DNA of 64,000 bases from Candidatus Cottocaccamicrobium excrementipullorum. GTDB taxonomy: Bacteria > Bacillota > Clostridia > Lachnospirales > Lachnospiraceae. Position 1 is the stretch's first letter; the number at the start of each line of letters is the position of its first letter. The translations under genes and the position numbers were made by a program. Shown piece by piece: positions 51,744 to 61,010 of the stretch. Under the pieces are notes generated by a model. That model searched no databases. It saw nothing but the letters and a program-made list of their open reading frames with translations, and was not told where the DNA came from. The DNA is taken from the NCBI GenBank assembly GCA_018713255.1, contig DVFL01000009.1, positions 1 to 64,000 of the forward strand. Direction: 5' to 3'.

Positions 51744-52658
51744 ATGCCGGAAACAATGGCCATGGAGGACAATAAAAAAATCAGCTGTGTGATTGTAAAT
51801 TATAACGACAGCGATACCACGGAAAAACAGATTCGGAGAATATACCGTTATAAAACTCTTGACGCAGTGGTGGTGGTGGACAACTGTTCCACTGATGGTT
51901 CTGCTGACCGTCTTACGAAGCTGGCTGCCCAGCTTGACCCAGAGAAAATCATGGTGCTGACGGCAGATAAAAACGGAGGATACGGCGCTGGAAACAATAA
52001 AGGAATCGAGTATTCCTATGAGGTGCTCCAGATGGATTACGTGCTGATTGCAAATCCGGACGTGGAATTTTCTGAGGAGCTGCCAGCGCGCCTTGCTCAC
52101 TTATTTGAACGTCATCCGGATCTTGGAGCGGCTTCGGCGCTGATGGAGGATGAGACCTTTGGAAACGGGAGGAATGGCTGGCCTCTCTTGGGATTGCTGG
52201 GAGAGGTTCTCCGCACGGGACCGGTGTGCCGCCGTCTGTTTAGCCGTTTTCTGGAATACAGTCCTAAGTATTATGAGGGGAAAAAAGCGGTTTATGTGGA
52301 TGCCGTTCATGGCTCTCTTTTGATGGTAGACGCAGTGAAAATGATTGAGTGCGGAGAGTACGATGAGCAAGTGTTTTTATATAACGAAGAAGAGATTTTA
52401 GGCTGGCGTATGCTGGAGAGAGGATATCGCACGGTTCTTCTTCTTACGGACAGCTATGTGCATCGTCATTCGGAGAGTATTTCCAAAACCTACAAAAAGA
52501 TCTGGGAGAGACAGAAGCTGCGCAATCAAAGTGCGCTCTATTATTACCGTCATTATCTTGGGATGAACCGGATTCAGGAAGGGGCTGTCCGGCTGTTTTT
52601 CCTGGGAGTGCACCTGGAAATTTGGTTCTGCAGCAGTGTGCTGAGAATGAAGTGGTAG
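51744..52658 (+). CDS. Glycosyltransferase family 2, rhamnosyltransferase-like
   Basis: 304 residues. ISCVIVNYNDSDTT leads into the GT-A fold, with VVDNCSTDGS (about 44-53), NGGYGAGNNKGIEY (about 76-89), ANPDVEF as the metal site and FLYNEEEILGWRML as the acceptor region. This pattern is shared with WbbL/RfbF rhamnosyltransferases, which would fit the rml genes at 32-35 kb. The ATG at 51744 has GGGAGGAGA upstream. Confidence 0.82.
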   Translation: MPETMAMEDNKKISCVIVNYNDSDTTEKQIRRIYRYKTLDAVVVVDNCSTDGSADRLTKLAAQLDPEKIMVLTADKNGGYGAGNNKGIEYSYEVLQMDYVLIANPDVEFSEELPARLAHLFERHPDLGAASALMEDETFGNGRNGWPLLGLLGEVLRTGPVCRRLFSRFLEYSPKYYEGKKAVYVDAVHGSLLMVDAVKMIECGEYDEQVFLYNEEEILGWRMLERGYRTVLLLTDSYVHRHSESISKTYKKIWERQKLRNQSALYYYRHYLGMNRIQEGAVRLFFLGVHLEIWFCSSVLRMKW

Positions 52659-52730
52659 GCAGATTCAGCGAAGGGTAAGACAAGGCCGGAGGGGCTGCAG
52701 AGCGGTGCCGGCAAAAGGAGCGTGGATAGA

Positions 52731-53795
52731 ATGGAGCAGGAGATGGAGAAGGTTTCCATTGTGGTTCCTGTGTATAATTCAGAACAATATTTAGTGCGGT
52801 GCATTGATTCGTTGAGGAACCAGAGTTATGGGAATCTGGAAATTATTTTGGTGGATGATGGTTCTCAGGATTCTTCTTTTTCTTTATGCTGCCAGGCTGC
52901 ACAGACAGATTCTCGGATTAAGGTGATTCATCAGGAAAACGGCGGAGCGGCCAGGGCGAGAAACAGAGGAATATTGGAGGCTTCGGGGAAATGGCTGATG
53001 CTGATCGATGCTGATGATTATATTCACCAGGATATGGCCGGGGATCTTCTTAAAGCCGCCCATGAGGAAGACGCCCAGGGAGTTATCTGCGGGTTTTCCC
53101 GGGTGTACGGTGATGGAACAAAAGAAGAGATTCACGCCTTACAGCAAAAATGGTCAGGGGATCTTCATCGGTTTTCGGAGGAGATGCTTCTTCCTCTTTA
53201 TCGGAATCTGCTGCTGCGGACTCAGAGCAATAAGCTTTATGATCTTTCTCTGATTCAGAAGCATAAGCTGGCTTATCCCGGGGGATTTTCCATTAATGAG
53301 GATATCTGGTTTTGCGTTCGCTACTTAAGTCTGTGCCGGAGGATCGTGTGTATTCCAGGAAGTTATCTGTATTATTGGCAGAATCAGGGAGGGGACAGTC
53401 AGATCAGCCGTTATCACCCGGAAGGGGTGGAGAGCTGTTTTCTGCTGCTGAAAGCAATGAATCATCTGATGAAGAAGGCTGATTCTTCCCCCGCAGTGCG
53501 AAATGAAATGGAAAATGAGATGCTTTTCCACATCTGCGGCTTTGCGGGCCACATTTATTACCGGGCCAATCGAAGCCCCAGGGAGTGTTTGGATTCTATC
53601 CGGCAGCTGACAGAACGAAAGGAATTTCGGAGACTGTTAAGGCAGATGAGGCCTCGGGGGATCAAGAACAAAACGGCAGCGTTTCTCCTTGGGCATCGGA
53701 TGTGCCGGGTGTACCACTGGATGTGTCTGGGACTTTATGCACCGCAGAGGAGAAGATTTTTTAAGGAAAGCAGAGGAAAGGCTAAGGAAGGATAA
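52731..53795 (+). CDS. Glycosyltransferase family 2
   Basis: 354 residues. VSIVVPVYNSEQYLVRCIDSL and ILVDDGSQDSS form the nucleotide site, NGGAARARNRGI follows and LIDADDYI (about 86-93) is the DxD region; NEDIWF is the catalytic-base region. It resembles the EpsJ/CpsJ group of exopolysaccharide transferases. GGAG lies 10 bases before the ATG at 52731; the in-frame GTG at 52722 is only one base from that site. Confidence 0.88.
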   Translation: MEQEMEKVSIVVPVYNSEQYLVRCIDSLRNQSYGNLEIILVDDGSQDSSFSLCCQAAQTDSRIKVIHQENGGAARARNRGILEASGKWLMLIDADDYIHQDMAGDLLKAAHEEDAQGVICGFSRVYGDGTKEEIHALQQKWSGDLHRFSEEMLLPLYRNLLLRTQSNKLYDLSLIQKHKLAYPGGFSINEDIWFCVRYLSLCRRIVCIPGSYLYYWQNQGGDSQISRYHPEGVESCFLLLKAMNHLMKKADSSPAVRNEMENEMLFHICGFAGHIYYRANRSPRECLDSIRQLTERKEFRRLLRQMRPRGIKNKTAAFLLGHRMCRVYHWMCLGLYAPQRRRFFKESRGKAKEG

Positions 53796-53802
53796 AAGAA
53801 GA

Positions 53803-54801
53803 ATGGAACAGAATAACAAACAGGACTCAGCCCCCATTATGGTGAGCGTCAGCTGCATTACCTTTAACCATGAACCCTATATTGCCAGGGCTCTGGACAG
53901 CTTTCTCATGCAGAAGACCAATTTTCCCTTTGAGATCCTGATTTATGATGACGCCTCAACAGACCGCACTCAGGAAATTATCCGAGAATATGAAAAACGG
54001 TACCCGGGGATTATTAAGCCTTATTATCAGACGGAAAATCAGTATTCCAAGGGAAAATACAATGTGGAAGGCTTTTTTAATTATCCAAGAGCGGCAGGAA
54101 AATATATTGCCATGTGCGACGGGGATGATTACTGGACGGATGAGCACAAGCTGCAGCTTCAGGTAGATTATATGGAGGCCCATCCGGAGTGCGCCATGTG
54201 TCTTCATGCCGCCAGAATTGAGACGGAAGAACGGGCGGTGCAGTCTTTAAAAATCCGGCCATACCGGGGAAACCGGCTGATTCCGGCGGAAAAGGTCATT
54301 GATAAGCCATCCAATTATCCCACGGCTTCCCTGCTTTTTCGGACGGAATATACCAAAGACCTGCAGGATTATTATTATACCAGTCCGGTGGGGGACATTC
54401 CGATTCAAATTCACATGGCGGCTAAGGGAACGGTGTATTATATGGACCGGGAGATGTCTGTGTACCGCCAGGGCGTGTCGGTATCCTGGAGTGCATTGAT
54501 GAAACAGGGAAATTACAAGCAGAATTTAATTGATCATCATCAGGCTATGAGAGTAATGTATCGAGGATTCTCTAAAGAAACTGACGGAAAGTATGATCAG
54601 GCCATTGAACGGGCCTGCAGGCGAATGGATTTTCTCACTTTGATCAATGTGAAAGAGTATCGGGAGGCATTGTCGCCGGGGTACCGCAGTTTTTATCGGG
54701 AGCTTCCTTTGGTGACGCGATTCTTTATCCGATTTGAACTGATGGCTCCTGGGCTGTATCGGTGGCTGAGAAAAACGGTTTATGGTCAGGACCGGGGGTA
54801 A
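53803..54801 (+). CDS. Glycosyltransferase family 2
   Basis: 332 residues. SCITFNHEPYIARALDSFL and ILIYDDASTDRTQ give the GT-A donor site, with ARALDSFLMQKTNFPFEI typical of a GT2 branch in polysaccharide clusters; MCDGDDYWTDEHKL (about 103-116) is the metal site. The ATG at 53803 is preferred, 7 bases after the previous stop, over in-frame codons inside the upstream gene. The linked sugar is unknown. Confidence 0.87.
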   Translation: MEQNNKQDSAPIMVSVSCITFNHEPYIARALDSFLMQKTNFPFEILIYDDASTDRTQEIIREYEKRYPGIIKPYYQTENQYSKGKYNVEGFFNYPRAAGKYIAMCDGDDYWTDEHKLQLQVDYMEAHPECAMCLHAARIETEERAVQSLKIRPYRGNRLIPAEKVIDKPSNYPTASLLFRTEYTKDLQDYYYTSPVGDIPIQIHMAAKGTVYYMDREMSVYRQGVSVSWSALMKQGNYKQNLIDHHQAMRVMYRGFSKETDGKYDQAIERACRRMDFLTLINVKEYREALSPGYRSFYRELPLVTRFFIRFELMAPGLYRWLRKTVYGQDRG

Positions 54802-54834
54802 GGAAGGGAAAACAAAGGAAAGGACGAATGCTGC

Positions 54835-56295
54835 ATGAGTGAGCGGGGAACAAAAAGCCAGATCATCAACGGCTTGTTCTGGAAGGTGATGGAAAACGGC
54901 GGCTCCCAGGGGATTCAATTTGTGATTTCCATCCTGCTGGCCAGGCTGCTGTCGGCGGAGGAATACGGGGTTATTAATCTTGTCCTGATTTTCGTTACCA
55001 TCGCCAATGTTATTGTTCAGAATGGTTTTGGCACCGCCCTTGTACAGAAGCAGGAGGCGGATGGACGAGATTATTCCTCTGTGTTTTTTGTAAATCTGGC
55101 GGCGGCGGCAGTGATTTATGGGGTGCTTTATCTTTGCGCTCCCATGATTGCGGCGTTTTACGAGAACCCTCAGATGACTGCTATTGTGCGGATCCTTTCT
55201 GTGGTACTGTTTCCTGGGGCGATAATTTCGGTGCAGAATGCCTATGTGTCCCGAACAATGGAGTTTAAGGGACTTTGTATTTCCACCATGGCGGCGGCGC
55301 TGAGCTCCGGCGCAGTGGGAGTGGCCATGGCGTGGGCCGGATTTGGAGTGTGGGCGCTGGTGGGGCAGCAGGTGCTGTACTATCTGGTGCTGATGGGAGT
55401 GCTGTTTATTACCGTTCCCTGGCGGCCGGCTGCTGCATTTGCTCCAGAGCGGGTGGAATCCATGTTCCGTTTCGGATGGAAGCTTCTCTGTGCCTCATTG
55501 GTAGATACGTTGTTTACAAATCTCTACGGCTTAGTGGTGGGAAAGATTTATGATGAAAATACCATGGGCGTATACAGCCGGGGAGAACAGTTCCCGAAGC
55601 TGATCGTAACGAATCTGGGAACGGCGATCCAGGCGGTGATGCTTCCTGCTCTTTCGGCCAGACAGACCCATCCGGAGCAAGTGTTAAGTCTTCTGCGCCG
55701 GGCCATTAAAACTAGTGTTTTTCTGGTGCTCCCCATGATGGCGGGGCTTGCAGCTGCGGCGGATAACCTGGTTTTGGTGCTCCTGGGAGAAAAATGGATG
55801 GATTGCGTGCCCTATCTTCAGATTTCCTGTCTGGCTTACGCTGTATGGCCGATGGATATTGCCAATCTTCAGGCATTAAATGCCATGGGACGAAGCGATG
55901 TATTTTTGAAACTGGAAATAGTAAAGAAAGTAGTGGGCGTGGTCATCCTTCTTCTCAGCATGAAGTGCGGAGCAGTAACCTTTATTGCCTGGAAAGCAGC
56001 AGGAGATTTTTTATGTACCTTTATTAACGCATGGCCCAATCAGAAACTGCTGGGATACTCCATTCGGCAGCTGTGGCGGGATATTCTCCCGGCAGTTTTG
56101 GTTTCCGCAGTGATGGGGGCTGTAGTGTATTGCAGCCGTTTTCTTCTTCCAGCAGGATTTCTGGGGCTTGGAGGACAGGTGATGCTTGGCGTGGCAGTTT
56201 ACCTGTTTTTATCCTGGATTTTGAGACTGGAAAGTTTCAGCTATTTGTGGAATCTGGTATGGGATAAGCTTTCTGGAAGAATTTCTGAACAGTAA
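54835..56295 (+). CDS. Polysaccharide flippase, Wzx/TuaB-like
   Basis: 486 residues with about 12-14 spans, MOP superfamily. The N-terminus SERGTKSQIINGLFWKVMEN and QGIQFVISILLARLLSAEEYG are typical of the WzxC/TuaB group; FGWKLLCASLVDTLFTNLYG marks the second half. It would move lipid-linked glycan units across the membrane. No Wzy polymerase gene is present in the cluster, so either it lies elsewhere or short units are exported. A GGCGG-CAGAG hairpin at 56320-56349 follows, without a T-run. Confidence 0.88.
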   Translation: MSERGTKSQIINGLFWKVMENGGSQGIQFVISILLARLLSAEEYGVINLVLIFVTIANVIVQNGFGTALVQKQEADGRDYSSVFFVNLAAAAVIYGVLYLCAPMIAAFYENPQMTAIVRILSVVLFPGAIISVQNAYVSRTMEFKGLCISTMAAALSSGAVGVAMAWAGFGVWALVGQQVLYYLVLMGVLFITVPWRPAAAFAPERVESMFRFGWKLLCASLVDTLFTNLYGLVVGKIYDENTMGVYSRGEQFPKLIVTNLGTAIQAVMLPALSARQTHPEQVLSLLRRAIKTSVFLVLPMMAGLAAAADNLVLVLLGEKWMDCVPYLQISCLAYAVWPMDIANLQALNAMGRSDVFLKLEIVKKVVGVVILLLSMKCGAVTFIAWKAAGDFLCTFINAWPNQKLLGYSIRQLWRDILPAVLVSAVMGAVVYCSRFLLPAGFLGLGGQVMLGVAVYLFLSWILRLESFSYLWNLVWDKLSGRISEQ

Positions 56296-56377
56296 GTGGA
56301 AAATTCTTCTGGAAATGACGGCGGCGCAGAGTTCTGCACTCTGTCCGCCCTTGTCGATCTGCTTGAGAGATCAGAAA

Positions 56378-57397
56378 TCAAAAGAGGGAAACCACAGACT
56401 GGCGTTCTACAATTTCCACCTCCATCTGTACGTGACCGGGCCGGGAAAGGCTTCCTGTGCGGATCTGTTCTAAAAGAAGATCGACAGCAGTTTTAGCTTT
56501 TAAAGGAATATTTTGAGAAATGGAAGTAAGCTTAGGAACAGTATACTGGCACAGCTTCAGGTTATCGAATCCGATTACGGAGAGATCGATGGGGATTCGA
56601 TATCCGCTTAGCCTAGCACCTTCCATTACTCCAATTGCACAGATGTCGGCGGTGGTGACCACCGCCGTTATTTCGTTTCTGGAGCCGGCAATTTTTTTGC
56701 CGGCTTCAATGCCTCCTTCATAGGATGGCGGGTAGGGGAAGACATATTCTGGACGAAAGGGAATTCCGCTTTCCTCCAGAGCCTGACGGTAGCCTGCAAA
56801 ACGTTTGGTCAGAATGTCGTTCCCCTCATAGTCTGCCACAAAGGCAATGTGGCTGTGGCTGTGATTGATCATGTATTTGGTGGATAAATATAAACCTTTC
56901 TGGTCCCCGGAAGTGACATTAATCAGACCGGGAAGGGGAATGGTGCCGTCGAACACAGCCAAGGGACAGCCCGACTGAGCGTAAAAAGATTCTAAATAGT
57001 CCTGAAAATCTGGATGAAGAAAAATAATTCCATCTACGTTCCAGTTTTTCAGGAGAGTCATAATATCAGACGGCTGGGAGACGGCGCGAACCATGGTATA
57101 ATATCCGTTTTTGCGCAGCTCCCGTTCAATGGTACCGATCATTGTGCTGATATAGGGATTTTCCAGATAGTTTTCTTCATCGTTTACCTGAGATTCGGTG
57201 ATCAGCACACCGATAATGTTGGAGGTTTTGTTGGTCAGACTTCGCGCGCTTAAATTCGGCACATAGCCGTATTCTTGGATAATTGCATTGACTTTTTCTA
57301 TGGTCTTTTCTGATACCCGGTTATGTTTCCCGTTGATTACGTTGGAAACGGTCATCATGCTGACACCGGCTTTCTCGGCTATATCTTTTAATGTCAT
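56378..57397 (-). CDS. LacI family transcriptional regulator
   Basis: 339 residues. The helix-turn-helix and hinge are clear: LKDIAEKAGVSMMTVSNVIN (about 3-22) and YVPNLSARSL. The periplasmic-binding-protein-like sensor spans about 60-335. It is divergent from the alpha-glucoside operon and probably represses it, releasing on an imported sugar. Its own promoter and nearby inverted repeats suggest autoregulation. Confidence 0.92.
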   Translation of the reverse strand: MTLKDIAEKAGVSMMTVSNVINGKHNRVSEKTIEKVNAIIQEYGYVPNLSARSLTNKTSNIIGVLITESQVNDEENYLENPYISTMIGTIERELRKNGYYTMVRAVSQPSDIMTLLKNWNVDGIIFLHPDFQDYLESFYAQSGCPLAVFDGTIPLPGLINVTSGDQKGLYLSTKYMINHSHSHIAFVADYEGNDILTKRFAGYRQALEESGIPFRPEYVFPYPPSYEGGIEAGKKIAGSRNEITAVVTTADICAIGVMEGARLSGYRIPIDLSVIGFDNLKLCQYTVPKLTSISQNIPLKAKTAVDLLLEQIRTGSLSRPGHVQMEVEIVERQSVVSLF

Positions 57398-57481
57398 AAA
57401 ATGTTCTCCTTACCCTTTTAGATGAATTTGCTGCAGCCGTGCAGCGCAAAATAGAAAGTTTACAGGATTAAACCTGAAAAG

Positions 57482-57524
57482 AGTTTATATAAACTTAAAT
57501 TTGTGAATAAAAACGTTTATAAAC
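57482..57524. promoter_or_regulatory. Inverted repeats next to the lacI promoter
   Basis: AGTTTATATAAACT (57482-57495) and GTTTATAAAC (57515-57524) share the GTTTATA/TATAAAC arms. The second one abuts the minus-strand -10 and the start of transcription; AAACGTTT overlaps it. These are good candidates for autoregulatory LacI sites. Confidence 0.5.
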
Positions 57525-57526
57525 AT

Positions 57527-57555
57527 AGTATAGCGTGAGCGGATAAAATTGTCAA
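57527..57555 (-). promoter_or_regulatory. Sigma-A promoter of the lacI gene
   Basis: Read on the minus strand: TTGACA (57555-57550), 17 bases, TATACT (57532-57527). The leader to the start codon is about 120 bases. Confidence 0.85.
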
Positions 57556-57640
57556 TGCGAGGGCCAAGGGATAAAATGAAGCATAATGCACAATTTATAG
57601 CGATATAAATCATATAATTTGACGAAATATAAAAATGGAG

Positions 57641-57690
57641 TTGACAAAATAGACAATACATGATAACTTTACTATAGATTTAGCGCTAAA
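57641..57690 (+). promoter_or_regulatory. Promoter and LacI-type operator of the alpha-glucoside operon
   Basis: TTGACA at 57641, 17 bases, then TAACTT preceded by TG (extended -10, 57661-57669). About 10 bases on lies TTTAGCGCTAAA (57679-57690), a perfect 12-base palindrome centred on CG, the usual form of a LacI-family operator, placed where transcription starts. Confidence 0.7.
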
Positions 57691-57768
57691 CCAAAAAGGA
57701 CCGAGGGAATGAGGCAGAACGGAAAATTGGAGTTGCAGAAATGAGTGATTTTGAAAGGAGAGGTATTT

Positions 57769-59130
57769 ATGATGAAAAAGAGAGCGGCAGCAATGGCACT
57801 GGCGGTATCACTGGCGGCGGGTTTATGGGGATGCGGCCAGGGAAGCTCTTCTGCGGAAACAGCGGCAGTTGAGGTTCCTGCAGAACCTTTCGGCGATACG
57901 ATTAAATATGATCCTTCTGTTCCGATTAATGAGGGAAAGGATATTACTGTAGAGCTGTGGGAGTGGGGAAGCGATGAGCTGTTTCAGCAGATCATTGACG
58001 GTTATACGGCTATTCATCCTAACGTAACCATTAAGCTGGTGAACAATCCTTGGGAGGATTACTGGACGAAGCTTCCTTTGGCGCTGGACGGAGACAATGG
58101 ACCGGCGATTTTTAATGTACATAACAGCTATCACGAGAACCTGATTAATTACATGGCTCCGCTGGAGATTCCGCTGGAAGATTTGGAAGCAGATTTTACC
58201 GGCGTGGAAGCTCATGTAATTGACGGCAAGGTTTATTATATCGATTACGGCATGATGACCGGATCAGTATATTATAACAAGGATATGTGGGAGGCAGCAG
58301 GCCTGACGGACGAGGATATTCCTAAAACCTGGGATGAAATGCGGGAAGTGGCGAAAAAGCTGACCATCCGGGATGGAGACAGATTAATTCAGGCTGGGCT
58401 GAATTTTAATGATGATTTTCATCAGAACTACCTTCTGGGATTGAATTACCAGTTGGGAGAGAATCTGTTCCTTGAGGATGGAAGGACGCCAAATGTAACG
58501 TCTGATGCAATGAAGCAGGTAATGCAGATGCTGGTGGATATGTATCAGGTGGATGGAATCGGATCTGCAGATTTTGGAGAGAAGGCGCCGGACAGCTTCG
58601 GCCAGGGACAGAGTGCCATGGTAATCCAGTGGGGCCATTATTACAATACATTAAACACTACCTGGACGGATATTAATTTCGGCGTATTTGAAATTCCCAC
58701 CTTTGATGAAAATCCTTACGCTTACAATCGTTATAACGGTGAGTCTACCTTTGGCATTAATAAGAATGCTCCGGCAGATCAACAGGCTGTTGCTCAGGAT
58801 TTTGTGAAGTATTTCCTGGCCAATGACGATGCACAGATCGCCTTTAACCTGGCCATGAGTACCTTCCCGGCGAAGAAATCTCTGGCAGATAATGAAGAAA
58901 TTATGTCTAATCCTTCTTTGAGCGTATTGGCAGAGCATATTGATCGTTATATTTGGCCGGGGCCAATGCCTTCTACCATGGAAACTTCTTTAAAGAAGGC
59001 CGGGGAGGATGTGTTCTACAACGGCGCAGATATTGATGCAGCTTTGCAGGAAGCGCAGGAAAATATTATCCGGGATATGCAGAGCAGCACCTTTACTTCA
59101 GTAGAAAATCTGTATAAATACGCAGAATAA
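57769..59130 (+). CDS. Extracellular solute-binding lipoprotein, family 1
   Basis: 453 residues. The lipobox LWGC sets Cys22 as the lipid anchor; a short Ser/Glu linker leads to the SBP_bac_1 domain (ITVELWEWGSDELF from about residue 58). Trp-rich patches such as NPWEDYW are usual in oligosaccharide binders. AAAGGAG lies 8 bases before the ATG at 57769. Its product feeds the two permeases that follow; with GH31 and GH13 downstream, the ligand is likely an alpha-glucoside. Confidence 0.9.
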   Translation: MMKKRAAAMALAVSLAAGLWGCGQGSSSAETAAVEVPAEPFGDTIKYDPSVPINEGKDITVELWEWGSDELFQQIIDGYTAIHPNVTIKLVNNPWEDYWTKLPLALDGDNGPAIFNVHNSYHENLINYMAPLEIPLEDLEADFTGVEAHVIDGKVYYIDYGMMTGSVYYNKDMWEAAGLTDEDIPKTWDEMREVAKKLTIRDGDRLIQAGLNFNDDFHQNYLLGLNYQLGENLFLEDGRTPNVTSDAMKQVMQMLVDMYQVDGIGSADFGEKAPDSFGQGQSAMVIQWGHYYNTLNTTWTDINFGVFEIPTFDENPYAYNRYNGESTFGINKNAPADQQAVAQDFVKYFLANDDAQIAFNLAMSTFPAKKSLADNEEIMSNPSLSVLAEHIDRYIWPGPMPSTMETSLKKAGEDVFYNGADIDAALQEAQENIIRDMQSSTFTSVENLYKYAE

Positions 59131-59225
59131 CCCTTTATGCGCCCGCCGGAAGAATGCTTCAGGCAATGGGGAAACCGGCGGGCACAGCCATAAAAGACAG
59201 GCAAAGCATCAAGAAAGGGGGAACT

Positions 59226-60107
59226 ATGATGTTTAAAAAGTCTTATCCTCTCCAGAGCAAAAGCGAGATTCTCCTGCGCAATATTGTGGTGACAGTTATG
59301 GTGGTGTTTTTCACCGTATTCCTGATTATCCCGATTATTATTGCATTTGCAGGAAGCTTTCATGAGTGGAATCCATTAAGCGGAACTTACCGTTTCCTGG
59401 GAATTGAGAATTATAAAAATGTATTTACCAGTGCGCTTTTTGGCAAATCCATGATCAATACCGTAATTTTTTCTGCAGTGGTGATTATTTTCCGGGTGGG
59501 ACTGGGATTAGGAATTGCCTGTGCCATCTATTCTGCCCTAATTAAACACAAAAGCTTTTTCCGCGCAGTGTATTATATGCCGGTGGTAACGCCTATGGTT
59601 GCCGTGGCCTTTGTGTGGAAGTTTATGTACAACCCTCAGATCGGTGTAATTAATCAGATTCTGGGAACGGAGATTAACTGGCTGAAGGATCCGAAGCTGG
59701 CGCTTCCAGCGGTGATGGTTATGACAATTTGGAAGGACTTTGGCTATGCAGTAGTAATGTACATGGCAGGTTTGTATTCTCTGCCGATGGATGTGATGGA
59801 GGCGGCTAAGGTGGACGGGGCCGGCAGCGGACAGACGTTCCGGTTCATTACTCTGCCTCTGCTCAAACCCATGACGTTGTTTGTGGTGATTACTTCTATT
59901 ATTTCTTATATTCAGGCTTACGTGCAGATTTTAATTATGACAGAAGGCGGACCAGGAACGGCCACCTACTTGGCTTCTTACATTATTTATGACGAGGCCT
60001 TTGTAAAATATAATTTTGGCTATGCATCTGCTCTGTCCTTTGTGCTCTTTGTGATCACAGCAGTGTTTACATGGCTGTCCTTCCGGGTGTCCGGGACAGA
60101 AAGTTAA
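59226..60107 (+). CDS. Sugar ABC transporter permease (MalF type)
   Basis: 293 residues with six spans. The EAA loop reads DVMEAAKVDGAGSGQTFRFI (about 189-208). AAAGGGGG precedes the ATG at 59226, with a second in-frame ATG directly after it. In-frame codons upstream to 59154 lack a ribosome site. CUT1 family; partner of the gene at 60120. Confidence 0.9.
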   Translation: MMFKKSYPLQSKSEILLRNIVVTVMVVFFTVFLIIPIIIAFAGSFHEWNPLSGTYRFLGIENYKNVFTSALFGKSMINTVIFSAVVIIFRVGLGLGIACAIYSALIKHKSFFRAVYYMPVVTPMVAVAFVWKFMYNPQIGVINQILGTEINWLKDPKLALPAVMVMTIWKDFGYAVVMYMAGLYSLPMDVMEAAKVDGAGSGQTFRFITLPLLKPMTLFVVITSIISYIQAYVQILIMTEGGPGTATYLASYIIYDEAFVKYNFGYASALSFVLFVITAVFTWLSFRVSGTES

Positions 60108-60119
60108 GGAGGCGGGTTC

Positions 60120-60941
60120 ATGAAAAGGAAAATCAGCAGCATCGGATTAAACGTATTTTTGTTGCTTTTAGGACTGGTAACGGTATATCCTTTTATCTGG
60201 ATGCTTTCCTCCTCCTTTAAGCAGAACAAGGAGATTATGGCCCTGGAGCAGCATCTGCTGCCTCAGCAGTTCATTATTGACAATTATATCAATATGAACG
60301 CCCATTTTAATTTTATTCGTTTCTTTGCAAACAGCCTTTTGATTACCGTGGTGATTACGGTCCTGGTTCTTTACACCAGCACCATCTGCGGCTTTGTCCT
60401 GAGCAAATACAAATTTAAGGGAAGGGATCTTTTGTTTGGCTTTGTGCTGTCCACCATGATGATTCCCTGGTGCGTAACCATTATCCCCAAATATTCCATG
60501 ATCCAGGCTTTCGGGTGGATGGACAGCTATGCGGCTCTGATTATTCCTGCTATGTTCAGCGGTTTCGGAATTTTCATGATGAAGCAGCATATTGCCTCGA
60601 TTCCAGACGAAATTCTTGAGGCAGCCAGGATTGACGGAGCCAACGAGTTTTATATTTTCCATAAAATTATTTTCCCGATGGCTAAAAACGGCATTTCCAG
60701 CATTGCCATTTTCCAGTTTCTCTGGGCTTGGGAAGATTATTTGTGGCCATACCTGGTAATCAACAGCCAGGAAAAGCAGCTGCTGGCAGTAGGACTGAAA
60801 ATGTTTAATGGCCAGTATTCCACTGATTATGGAGCTTTATTTGCAGCGACTACCATTTCCATTATCCCAGTACTGATTATTTATCTCTTTTTCCAGAAGA
60901 GATTCATTGCAGGCATTGCAGCTTCTGCGGTAAAGGGGTAA
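60120..60941 (+). CDS. Sugar ABC transporter permease (MalG type)
   Basis: 273 residues with six spans. The EAA loop is EILEAARIDGANEFYIFHKI (about 161-180), and the C-terminus IAASAVKG is typical. GGAGGCGGG precedes the ATG. As in the operon at 3756, no ATPase gene is linked, so a shared MsmK-type ATPase is expected. Confidence 0.9.
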   Translation: MKRKISSIGLNVFLLLLGLVTVYPFIWMLSSSFKQNKEIMALEQHLLPQQFIIDNYINMNAHFNFIRFFANSLLITVVITVLVLYTSTICGFVLSKYKFKGRDLLFGFVLSTMMIPWCVTIIPKYSMIQAFGWMDSYAALIIPAMFSGFGIFMMKQHIASIPDEILEAARIDGANEFYIFHKIIFPMAKNGISSIAIFQFLWAWEDYLWPYLVINSQEKQLLAVGLKMFNGQYSTDYGALFAATTISIIPVLIIYLFFQKRFIAGIAASAVKG

Positions 60942-61010
60942 GATAGCATCAGTGTTTCCCTGAACACCCATGTTAAGTTCATCACAGATTTTTGAAAAGG
61001 AGCAGACGAT

